The notes below the pieces were generated by a model. That model was not told the origin of the DNA. It searched no databases and saw only the letters and a list, made by a program, of their open reading frames with translations. Source: Pseudomonadota bacterium (GTDB lineage: Bacteria; Myxococcota_A; Bradymonadia; UBA4248). From it: DNA of 49,536 nt. A program made the position numbers and the translations under genes. The stretch covers positions 1 through 49,536 of the forward strand of contig JAFRYG010000174.1 in NCBI GenBank assembly GCA_017441205.1, read 5' to 3'. Positions 8,008 through 16,600 of this stretch are shown piece after piece. The stretch's first letter is position 1. Every line of letters begins with the position of its first letter.

Positions 8008-8098
8008 ATCTGATCAATCAGCCCCTTTCCCCGATCCCCCTCCCCCAATGGGGCAAGGGGAGTTGTTTTATACAACACAGTTTGGCTGCACCAGATAA
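8008..8098. repeat. Dispersed repeat R3, copy 2
   Basis: The segment from CTCATCTGATCAA to TTTGGCTGCACCAGATAATT matches 1485-1562, with differences mainly in a longer C-run. The right flank GATTCCTTAG also resembles the right flank of copy 1 (GATTCTTTAG). Confidence 0.85.
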
Positions 8099-8145
8099 TT
8101 GATTCCTTAGAGCTCAGAAACAACGCGGTAGCCGTACAGAACAAC

Positions 8146-8179
8146 AAAAAAAAGCCCATGCAGATGCATGGGCTTTTTT
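8146..8179. terminator. Bidirectional terminator
   Basis: The stem GCCCATGC / GCATGGGC with loop AGAT is flanked by eight A on the left and six T on the right. It serves the toroid gene on the plus strand and the converging lipoprotein gene on the minus strand. Confidence 0.93.
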
Positions 8180-8198
8180 GTTTCAGCAATCCATCAGA

Positions 8199-8693
8199 TT
8201 ACTTGGCTTCCTCGAGGACGATACCGGTGACGCGGCCCCAGCCTTTGATTTTCTTGAGGCTGGCAACGGTATTGTCATAAGCTGCGGTATCGGTTCCGAG
8301 CTCGACTTTGCAAGCTTCAACCTGATCGTAGATTTTTTTCATTTTTTCGATCGACTGTGCATAGATGGCAGCATCGACGGCATAGCATTCATTCTTGGAT
8401 TCTTTGAAGTTATCAGCTTCGGTAAATGCATCATCCAGAGCAGCGGAATTGCCTTCGACATACTGACCGAGCAGGACGAGTTTGTTGAGGCATTCATTGC
8501 CCGCCTGATTCATGACATCTTCCATGTTCTTGACCTGGACAGAGATCTTCGGCGTATCGCATTTGAGCTCTTTCTGTGCAATCTTGGTTGCAATGTTGAG
8601 CGTCGAGCTGGCAGCTTTTTTGTTTGAACCAGAGCAGCCGGCAAATGACAGAGCGAGCAGACCAACGACAGCGATTGTAATAACTTTTTTCAT
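8199..8693 (-). CDS. Small lipoprotein of unknown function
   Basis: This is a 164-residue protein with a clear lipoprotein signal: MKKVITIAVVGLLALSFAGC, lipid-attached Cys20. GGAGAA lies 8 bases before the start. The mature part is helical and contains four further Cys residues (CDTP, NECLNK, NECYA, EACKV), which could form two disulfides in the periplasm. I recognise no family. It is monocistronic: a bidirectional terminator follows and the composite repeat at 8822-9085 lies upstream. Residue +2 after the lipid Cys is Ser, consistent with outer-membrane sorting under the usual rule. Confidence 0.82.
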   Translation of the reverse strand: MKKVITIAVVGLLALSFAGCSGSNKKAASSTLNIATKIAQKELKCDTPKISVQVKNMEDVMNQAGNECLNKLVLLGQYVEGNSAALDDAFTEADNFKESKNECYAVDAAIYAQSIEKMKKIYDQVEACKVELGTDTAAYDNTVASLKKIKGWGRVTGIVLEEAK

Positions 8694-8821
8694 GAAAACA
8701 CTTCTCCACTGAAAACCTAAAAAAAGCTCAATCTATATGATTGAACACCAAACACCCGATTATCATAACATTTTTTTTTGAATGGATCTATACGGAATGT
8801 GGGAAACCACATTTACGCAGG

Positions 8822-9085
8822 TTATGAAATGTTACTATTCAACCGCCTGCCTTGTTTGTTTTAACAAACGGATTTGTTCGCATCTAACGATGCTCACTTT
8901 TGGATGTTGGATGTCAGATGTTAGTTGTTAGAATTCATGCCCTCAGGGAATAGATTAACCCTTGGGAGTTGCTTTAAAAAGCTAACAACTAACCTCTGAT
9001 CACTAACCACTCAAAAAGCGAAGGCCGTTAGGTCTGAGCAAATCCGTTTGTAAAACAAAAACAGATCAGGGCTGAACTGTTACTA
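8822..9085. repeat. Composite nested inverted repeat with two family B hairpins
   Basis: The left side reads inward as TTACTATTCAACC, a family B hairpin (arms GCAT/ATGC, 8869-8893), then five degenerate heptamers (8900-8934). The right side is the mirror: heptamers of the CTAACNN type (8982-9016), a family B hairpin (AGGC/GTCT, 9022-9046), then GGGCTGAACTGTTACTA ending inside the last codons of murA. The two halves pair over most of their length. The layout is like a small non-autonomous mobile element. The 8694-9082 gap holds no gene. Confidence 0.78.
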
Positions 9086-10366
9086 TGAAATAATCTGACG
9101 TTCAATGTGCGCCCCGAGCGCCCTCAATTTTTCGTCGACGCGCTCATATCCGCGGTCTATCTGACGAACATTGTATATGGCGGATTCACCTTCTGCGGTC
9201 AAAGCCGCAATGAGCAGAGCCATACCGGCGCGCACATCCGGGGATTCGAGCCGCGTTCCCAGCAATTTGCTCTTGCCGACGACGACGACGCGATGGGGAT
9301 CGCACAGAATGATCTGCGCCCCCATGGCCACGAGCGAATCGACAAAGAACATACGGCCTTCGAACATTTTTTCGAAAAAGATAACCGTTCCCTCGCACTG
9401 CGTTGCAATCGTAATGGCAATACTCATGAGGTCTGTTGGGAATGCCGGCCACGGCGCATCGTCAATTTTGGGTATTGCGTTATGCAGATCCGCACGAATG
9501 CGCATTTCCTGATCTGCCGGCACGATGATCCCCGTACCATCTGGAATGATTCGAATGCCGAGTTTTTCGAAGACCATGCGAATCATTCTCATATCGGTCA
9601 TGCGGACATTTTCAATGCGGATTTCGGATCCTGTGGCTGCGGCCAGCCCGACGTATGAACCGATTTCGAGATAATCCGAGCCGATCGTGTGCTCGCATCC
9701 ATGCAATCCCCCCGTTCCATGGATCGTCAGCGTATTGGAACCGATTCCCTCGATATGCGCGCCCATGCTGCTCAGCATTCGGCAAAGCCCTTCGACATGC
9801 GGTTCACAGGCGACATTGCGAAAGACGGTTTCGCCGCGTGCGAGCACGGACGCCATGATGGCATTTTCGGTCGCCGTAACGGACGGCTCATCAAAAAAGA
9901 TATCATTGCCCATCAGATGCTTTGCACTGACATGATATTCGTCGCCGATACTGATATCACTGCCGAGGCCCTGAAAAGCCAGAAAGTGCGTATCGAGACG
10001 GCGTCGGCCGATGACATCGCCGCCAGGCGGCGGCAAATGGACATCGTGATGCCGCGCCAGCATCGGCCCTGCAAACAGAATGGATGCCCTGACCTTTTTG
10101 CACAGTTCCGGGCTCAGATGGGTTTTATTGACGCCATCACCGCACAGCCTGACGCTGTTATCATCAAAGAACTCCGCTTCACCGCCGAGATCGCGGATGA
10201 TTTCCATCATGACTTCGACGTCTTTGATCCTCGGCACATTATGGAGGATGACTTCTTCGCTGGTCAGCAGACTGGCGGCAAGCGCCGGCAAAACCTCATT
10301 CTTGTTGCCGCCCGGAACTAATGTGCCACTCAGTTTGTGGCCGCCTTCGATGATAAAGCGTTCCAT
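9083..10366 (-). CDS. murA: UDP-N-acetylglucosamine 1-carboxyvinyltransferase, Asp-type
   Basis: This is a 427-residue protein of normal length for MurA, which transfers enolpyruvate from PEP to UDP-GlcNAc in the first committed step of peptidoglycan synthesis, in the cytoplasm. The start follows GGGAAGGA. Diagnostic features are GGNKN (Lys22-Asn23), [16 protein letters not shown] with Arg93, and the mobile loop [16 protein letters not shown]. In most bacteria this loop reads GGCxIG with a catalytic Cys, the target of fosfomycin; here the residue is Asp117. Asp forms are known from mycobacteria and chlamydiae and are fosfomycin-insensitive. The stop codon and last bases overlap the arm of an inverted repeat. 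Confidence 0.95.
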   Translation of the reverse strand: MERFIIEGGHKLSGTLVPGGNKNEVLPALAASLLTSEEVILHNVPRIKDVEVMMEIIRDLGGEAEFFDDNSVRLCGDGVNKTHLSPELCKKVRASILFAGPMLARHHDVHLPPPGGDVIGRRRLDTHFLAFQGLGSDISIGDEYHVSAKHLMGNDIFFDEPSVTATENAIMASVLARGETVFRNVACEPHVEGLCRMLSSMGAHIEGIGSNTLTIHGTGGLHGCEHTIGSDYLEIGSYVGLAAATGSEIRIENVRMTDMRMIRMVFEKLGIRIIPDGTGIIVPADQEMRIRADLHNAIPKIDDAPWPAFPTDLMSIAITIATQCEGTVIFFEKMFEGRMFFVDSLVAMGAQIILCDPHRVVVVGKSKLLGTRLESPDVRAGMALLIAALTAEGESAIYNVRQIDRGYERVDEKLRALGAHIERQIIS

Positions 10367-10431
10367 ACAATTCCTTCCCTGGAAATGGAAAAATATATAT
10401 CAACAGGTTATTTTCGAAATGCCAATAACCC

Positions 10432-10887
10432 CTAACTCTCCTGTCTTCTGAACACGATGATGCGTTTTTTATCGATGGCTTCGATAGCCAGAGCCGTCGC
10501 GCGGCGAACCAGAATATAATCATCGAGATTCTCATTTGCCACGATGGCATATTTGCCGCGCTCGAGCAAAGCGGCAGCAACATCCGAAAGCATCATGCAG
10601 TCGATGAATTGATCGATGGTCTGAAAATAGAACTTTTTGCGTCCGGAAACATCATTGAGAGCTGCGCCTCGATAGGCAGCCGCCAGACGTTCTCTGACCT
10701 GCATTTCGACATTCTGAATGGCCTGCGATTTGGTTATCTGAGGTTCGGGAACCGGATCGGCAACAGGTTTTGCCCCGCTTTTAAGCTCGCGGTGCAGCTG
10801 CTGTTTTTTTTCCTGCTCAGCTTTTCTGGCTTTTTTGGCATCCGCCAATCCCGCACTTTTCAGTGCATCAAGCAAATTGTTCCCCAT
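10432..10887 (-). CDS. DUF2058 family protein
   Basis: This is a 151-residue protein. The start at 10887 (MGNNLLDALKSAGL) follows GAGGA and matches the usual N-terminus of the family; an upstream in-frame ATG lacks a good site. Residues 1-45 form a charged helix (LADAKKARKAEQEKKQQ), followed by a Pro-rich linker and a C-terminal domain with KKFYFQTIDQFIDCMMLSDVAAALLERGKYAIV. The E. coli member is YaiL; the family has been described as nucleic-acid associated, but its role is not settled. It lies 66 bases upstream of murA on the same strand and could share its transcript; coaBC is divergent. Confidence 0.85.
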   Translation of the reverse strand: MGNNLLDALKSAGLADAKKARKAEQEKKQQLHRELKSGAKPVADPVPEPQITKSQAIQNVEMQVRERLAAAYRGAALNDVSGRKKFYFQTIDQFIDCMMLSDVAAALLERGKYAIVANENLDDYILVRRATALAIEAIDKKRIIVFRRQES

Positions 10888-11055
10888 ACTTTTTTCCTCG
10901 TGAGCCAACACCTGACCGCCCGGATTCCGGAAGCAGCCGATCAGGCTTTATACTGTTAATTGAACAAAATTCATAATATATTATTGCATACAAAGGCTTT
11001 TTCGCAGTTAAAAAGCCCATTTGTTACCATTTCATGTTTTACCCCCTGTAATATA

Positions 11056-12261
11056 ATGAATCAGCTTCTCAACAACAAACGCATTGTACTTGGTATAACG
11101 GGCAGCATATCTGCATATAAAGCGGCGACTCTGGCCAGCCGCCTGACCCAGCTTGGAGCCCTGGTCGATGTCATTCTGACCCGGAATGCCGAAAAGCTCG
11201 TCGGAGCCGCAACATTCGAAGGCCTGACCCGTCGCCGCTGCCACGTGGATACCTTCGCCGACCCTGCCGATTTGTCATCGAGCCACGTCACCCTTGGTTC
11301 CCAGGCCGATCTCGTCATCATCGCCCCCTGCACAGCCAACATGCTGGCCAAAATAGCCCACGGCATAGCGGACGACAAACTGTCGACGACGATGCTCGCC
11401 GTGCGCTGTCCCATTCTCATTGCGCCGGCAATGAATGTATTCATGTACGAGAATGCAGCCACACAGGCCAATATTGAGGTGCTCAAGAGCCGCGGGATGA
11501 ACGTTCTCGAACCGGGAACCGGCAATCTGGCCTGTGGTTATTCCGCCAAAGGACGGATGCCCGAACCCGAAGACATCCTCGAACTTGCGCTCCACTATCT
11601 TGCGATCGACAAATGCCTGGCGGGCAAACGCGTTCTCGTCACAGCCGGTGCCACGCGCGAATCCATCGATGATGTCCGCTGCATCACCAATCCTTCGACC
11701 GGAAAGATGGGATATGCCTGTGCCCGTGCCGCTCTGATGGCCGGTGCCGAAGTGACGATCATCTCGGCCAACTGCGCATTGCCTCCGGTCATCGGTGCCC
11801 AAATGGTGTCGGTCAGTTCTGCAGCCCAAATGAAAGATGATGTCTGCAGCCATGCCCCGGATGCAGATATCGTCATCATGGCCGCTGCGGTTTCCGATTT
11901 TACCCCCGTCAGCCCCAAATCCGGAAAGATTCACAAGACCGATGCCGAACTGACCATCGCCCTGAAGCCAACCGAGGACATTCTGCAGACGCTGGGGCAG
12001 AACAAACGTCAGGGACAGTTTTTATGCGGCTTCTGCATGGAAACATCCGATCTCATCGAACGCGCAAGACTCAAGCTGACGGCCAAAAATCTCGATATGA
12101 TCGTCGCCAATGACCTGACCGTGCCCGGATGCGGATTTGCCTGCGACACCAACGGCGTGACCATTCTCACCTCCGATAGCACGACGGAATATGAGATTGC
12201 CGATAAACTCGACATCGCCATCACGATTATTCAGACGATCGGGCGCATGATATCCGTTTAG
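11056..12261 (+). CDS. coaBC: Bifunctional phosphopantothenoylcysteine decarboxylase/synthetase
   Basis: This is a 401-residue protein of standard length. It joins cysteine to 4'-phosphopantothenate (CoaB, C-terminal half) and decarboxylates the product with FMN (CoaC, N-terminal half) in coenzyme A synthesis. CoaC motifs are GITGSISAYKA near the N-terminus, His77 (SSSHVTLG), PAMN (124-127) and the substrate-clamp Cys160 in GNLACGYSAKGRMPEP. CoaB motifs are VTAGATRESIDDVRCITNPSTGKMG, AAAVSDFTP and KPTEDIL. No convincing ribosome site precedes the ATG at 11056; an upstream in-frame start would add an uncharacteristic tail. It is divergent from the DUF2058 gene across an AT-rich spacer. Confidence 0.95.
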   Translation: MNQLLNNKRIVLGITGSISAYKAATLASRLTQLGALVDVILTRNAEKLVGAATFEGLTRRRCHVDTFADPADLSSSHVTLGSQADLVIIAPCTANMLAKIAHGIADDKLSTTMLAVRCPILIAPAMNVFMYENAATQANIEVLKSRGMNVLEPGTGNLACGYSAKGRMPEPEDILELALHYLAIDKCLAGKRVLVTAGATRESIDDVRCITNPSTGKMGYACARAALMAGAEVTIISANCALPPVIGAQMVSVSSAAQMKDDVCSHAPDADIVIMAAAVSDFTPVSPKSGKIHKTDAELTIALKPTEDILQTLGQNKRQGQFLCGFCMETSDLIERARLKLTAKNLDMIVANDLTVPGCGFACDTNGVTILTSDSTTEYEIADKLDIAITIIQTIGRMISV

Positions 12262-12300
12262 GCTGGCTGCTATGCCTGACGGCATACGTTCGCCGGCGCC

Positions 12301-12361
12301 GGGCTATGCCTGACGGCATACGCCCTTCGGGCCATGTCTATGCCTGCGGCATACGACATGG
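12301..12361 (+). repeat. Two tandem family A nested palindromes
   Basis: Copy one (12301-12325) has outer arms GGGC/GCCC, inner arms TATGCC/GGCATA and an unpaired C before the right outer arm. Copy two (12332-12361) has outer arms CCATGTC/GACATGG with the same inner arms and bulge. A third inner stem with degenerate outer arms lies at 12271-12287. They fill the gap between convergent coaBC and the kinase gene, and the last arm abuts the kinase stop codon. Confidence 0.9.
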
Positions 12362-13612
12362 CTAAAATACTTCTTCCTGAGGCGCATGCTGAGCATCGGG
12401 AAACGTCATTCTGAAGGTGGACCCGCCACGTTCCACGGGATGATAATAAATCTGGCCATTCAGACTGAGCACATTGACCAGAGCCCTGGTCAGCCCGAGT
12501 CCCCTGCAGGGCGGCCAAGTCGTAAAGAAGGGCTCAAAAATATGCGGAACATCCGCCGGCATGATACCGCAGCCGGTATCACTGATCTCGACAGCAGCAA
12601 CGCCGGGAAACGGATAGGCATAAATCGTCAGCACATGATCCGTCCTTTCGGGATTCTTTGCCATTGCCCGAAGGGAATTCTGCACGATTTCGTGGATTAC
12701 CTGCCACAAAAGCGTAAACTCCCCATAAATCGCCGGCAGCCCGTCGCGGATCGTCAGATTCAGCGTGGCCACTTCCTCAATCTGAGAGTGGTTGTATTCA
12801 ATGACGTTTTCGATCACCGATTTGAGTTCGATATTCGTCAGATCCTGATCTTTCGGCAGACAGATATCTCCCAGCGTGCGCAAATCCTGAATGCGCTTTG
12901 CCATATTTTCGATATTGCCCACGGCGGCCGCAAGATGTTCGGCCATGGGAGCATATTTCTGACTGACGTAATTCTTGCGTATCTGCGCAAAAGTCTGAAT
13001 CAGATCGATCGTCGCGGTATGCAGTCCGGGGGCGAGCTGACGACAGGTTTCGCCCAACCGCCTGCAGTGTTTCTTTTCATTTTCGGACAATTCATAGGCG
13101 CGGTTGGCGAGCAGCATTGAGAGGAACAGCGTGAGCTGATAGAGCGTATCGGCATCGCCTGCTTCGAAGTAATTCTTCTGATTCGAAACGAGTGCGATCA
13201 GCCCAAATGGCATGCCGTTGATGGCAATCGGCGAAAGCAGCAGGCTTTCGAATCTGGCATTCAAAGCGATATTGAGCATTTCCTGCGGCAAATTTTCGCG
13301 GGCCAGAATAATGGCCTTATTGCCGCTCAAGAAGTTGGCCACTTTCGGCGAGCTCATATCGAACGCCATTTTTTCCATGTGAGACAGCGTCCCGATGGCC
13401 GAGACAAACCGCGCAGCATCATCGAAAATATGGCATAAAACCGTACCGTCCGCGCCATACAGCCCCTGCAGGGCAATGATGAGGGAACGGGCGATATCAT
13501 CCGGCTGATGCATCGACTTAACGAGTGAAAACATCTTCCGGTAAATCGCATGAATTGTTGCTTCAGAGCGAACGGGCGGATGTTCCCCGCCACCAGGATG
13601 ATCAAAAAACAT
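12362..13612 (-). CDS. Cytoplasmic GAF-domain sensor histidine kinase
   Basis: This is a 416-residue protein without membrane segments. Residues ~20-175 form a GAF domain (FESLLLSPIAINGMPFGLIAL). A helical region ~178-250 should carry the phospho-acceptor, but the H-box is atypical: QLAPGLHTATIDLIQTF offers His198 followed by Thr rather than Glu/Asn. The ATPase domain is clear: N-box HEIVQNSLRAM (Asn312), G1 DTGCGI (345-350), F-box FEPFFTT, G2 GLGLT (371-375). No response regulator is adjacent. It lies 61 bases after the TPR/HEAT gene on the same strand, so the two may be co-transcribed. No clear ribosome site precedes the start. Confidence 0.85.
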   Translation of the reverse strand: MFFDHPGGGEHPPVRSEATIHAIYRKMFSLVKSMHQPDDIARSLIIALQGLYGADGTVLCHIFDDAARFVSAIGTLSHMEKMAFDMSSPKVANFLSGNKAIILARENLPQEMLNIALNARFESLLLSPIAINGMPFGLIALVSNQKNYFEAGDADTLYQLTLFLSMLLANRAYELSENEKKHCRRLGETCRQLAPGLHTATIDLIQTFAQIRKNYVSQKYAPMAEHLAAAVGNIENMAKRIQDLRTLGDICLPKDQDLTNIELKSVIENVIEYNHSQIEEVATLNLTIRDGLPAIYGEFTLLWQVIHEIVQNSLRAMAKNPERTDHVLTIYAYPFPGVAAVEISDTGCGIMPADVPHIFEPFFTTWPPCRGLGLTRALVNVLSLNGQIYYHPVERGGSTFRMTFPDAQHAPQEEVF

Positions 13613-13673
13613 AATCGTATCTATATCAAATTGAAATTAAACCATGGGATAAACCACTCCCGGCGGGAATAGC

Positions 13674-16600
13674 TCAACGATTCAGCAGTTGTCTGGCGGT
13701 TTCGGCGACGATGGCGAATTCGTCGTTCTGAGCTTTTTGCAGAACAGCCATATCTTCGGCATTTTTCGGATCGAGATGCCGAACCGCCGTTGCGCGCACG
13801 AGATAAGCATCCGAGCCAGCCAGTTCACGCAGTGCGCTGCGGCTTTCGGGTGTTCCAATCAAAGCGATGGCATCGACAGCATCGAGACGCGTCGCATTGT
13901 CACCGCTCTGAGCCAGGGATTTAGCCATACTCAGTGATTCCGGAGATCCCGTCAGAGCCATTGCTCTGAGGCTCAGCCCCGACAAGATGCCGTCCCCCTG
14001 TTCTCCCTTCTGTCGGGCCCACGTCTGGAGCTGCGGCAAAATGGCATTGACGGCCTGCGCAATCACTGTTTTTTGAGCCGGTTCGGAGGCGTCCAGTCCG
14101 GACAGACTTTCGGGCTGCAGGAAATCCCTCAGCATCTGAATGCGGCAGGGTTCCGGGAAACCGGCATCGGCAGCCAGTTTCTGTACCTGCGCCACGAATT
14201 CCGCCTGATGAGCACCGAGCCATGCAGCCGAGCTTTCATCCGATTTAAGGGCGAGCTCAGAAAAATGGCGCAGCAGCATATCGATATCGAAATTGCTCTG
14301 ATAATGCGTCGTTGCTCCATGAATGAAGCGCCCCTGAGCTTCGGGCTGCGTCAATGCTGTCAGACCGGCATTCGACGGAACGGAATGAACCAGCATGGCA
14401 GCCATGGGACGATTATCGCTGCACCAAAGCGCCGCCGGAATCTTTGTCGCTGCAGCAGATTCGTCGACCTGTGCCAGAGCCCAGAGCTGATGGGGTTTGC
14501 TCAGATTCGAGGCGTAGTAGGCTTTCAGCTCATCATTTGCATTCCCGTAATGGCGCATGGCCAGAGCCCATGCGGCAGTATCTTTGACGAGAGGACTGGG
14601 ATCGGCTTTGAACAGGCGATAAACATCGTCCATTTGCGCATTCTGGCGCGCCAGGCCAATAATTCCGATAGCGCGGAATGAATCGAAGTTGATATCGAGT
14701 GCTTCGCGCAGAGCATCCACAGCCGACTGAGACTGAATGAGTCCGAGTGCCCAGACGGCATGTTCGCGCAGTGCCCTTGGATAATGCGAATCCATGCAGG
14801 ACTTCAGGACAGGCACTGCCGCAGGCAGCTGAGCATGTGCGATGGCGCGAACAGCCTGAAGCTGCATCAGACGACCGGTTTCGGAGGTCGGAGCTTTTTC
14901 GATCTTTTGCCCCAAAACATTGACCACATTGGCCGAAGTGAGCCATTCGCTCAGCATCAATGCTTTGCCCGAGATGGACGGGTCATCCGAAAGCAGGGAT
15001 TCGACGATGACGCTTGCATATTTTTCGCTCAATTCGCGGAGGGCATGTTTTGCCGGAAGTGCGTGCTGCGCATCGCGCGTCAGCAATACGAGTGTATGCG
15101 GCTGAGCCTGAGCATCCGCAAGGCTGAGCAAGATTTCGAGGTACAGACTCTTTCTCTGCGGAGATCGGAGCAGCGGCAGAAATGATTTGGAGAGTTCATC
15201 GAGCGTTCCGAGCCAGGTATGATCATCGATTGCGCGCTGTGCCGCTTTATGGGCGAGCGTTTCGTCCGTCGAATCGGTCACGATCCTGACATAGATATCA
15301 TCTGCCTCTTTGGTTTTGCCAAGGATGGACAGACATGTCGCCGCCTTGAAGGCCACATGGAAATTGCGGTTATCGATCTGAAATGCAGTTTCGTAGTTAT
15401 TGGCGGCTTCTTCATAGAGGCGGCGTTTGAGCAGAACATCGCCGAGTTTTTCATGCGTATCTGCGTCACTGGCATTGAGTTTAAGGGCTTCTGAGAGATG
15501 ATTCTGAGCAGCTTCGAGATCGCCGATCCGGAGATCGATTTCCGACATGGCGATCAAGGCTTCCCGGCGTTCGACTTCCGAGACCTGCGACATTTTTTCG
15601 AGCGTACCGCGAGCCGAGTTCAAATCGCCGGCAGCGACGTACAAAGTATGGAGCGAAGCGAGTGCTTCGGTCTGATCCGGATTCCGCTGGACGTAGGCTT
15701 CGAGCGTGGGAATGGCTTCGGCGGGCATATCCAGAGCCTGCGCAATCTTCGAGAACATCAGCATGGCGTTGAGATCATTGGGCGAAGACTCACACTGCCC
15801 GCGATACTGCTGAATTGCACTCTGCTGCATGCCGCGGGCTTTATAGAGTGCCGCGAGTTGGCGCGAAGCCGTCGTGCGCATGGCATCGTTCTGACATGTC
15901 TGAGAAAGTTTCTGCCATGCTTCGATGGCCTGAGTCTGCTTGCCATTTCGCGTCAGGACGTCGGCGTACTGGGAATGCGCGTAGCAATCGCGCGAATTTG
16001 CGGCCAGTGATCTGGCATACATGGCCTCGGCCTCGTCACTGTAACCGTGTTCATCATAGATGCGCGCCAGCGTTTCGAGTTTGGTCGCATTATCCATGGG
16101 CAGGGACTCGATCTTTTTCCAGGTCTGAGCGGCTTTCTGACGTTCACCTGCCGTATCGTAATGATCGCCCAGTGCTTCGAGTGCCTGCAAATCGGAAGGA
16201 TGCGATTTGACCCATGATTCATATATGGCCAGCGCCTTTTGGGAGCGTCCGTTGATTTGATAATACTCGGCCACCCGTCTCTGGACATCGAACTTCGATG
16301 CAAAAGCCTTCTGCGTTTCATCCAGAACGGCGATGGCATTTGCCGTCTGATGCTGCTGGATATAGGCCTCATAAAGCTCGAAGCGATAATCCGGATTATC
16401 GGGAACGGCCTTTATCATGGCTTTCTGGGCATCGAACATGGCCTGCATCTGTCCGTGGCTTCGATAATAGCGCACGAGTTTTTCGTGGGCTTCCGGCAGC
16501 CGCGGCGACATGGAGATGGCTTTTTTAATATGGCTGAGGGCCTGTTCCGGCTGACTGGTTTCGTCGTAGAGATCGGCCAGTTCGAGGTGCTGCTGATAAG

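Noticed and set aside
8178..8627. 149-codon plus-strand frame over the small lipoprotein
   Set aside because: The minus strand has a ribosome site, lipobox and terminator; the plus frame has none and starts inside the terminator.
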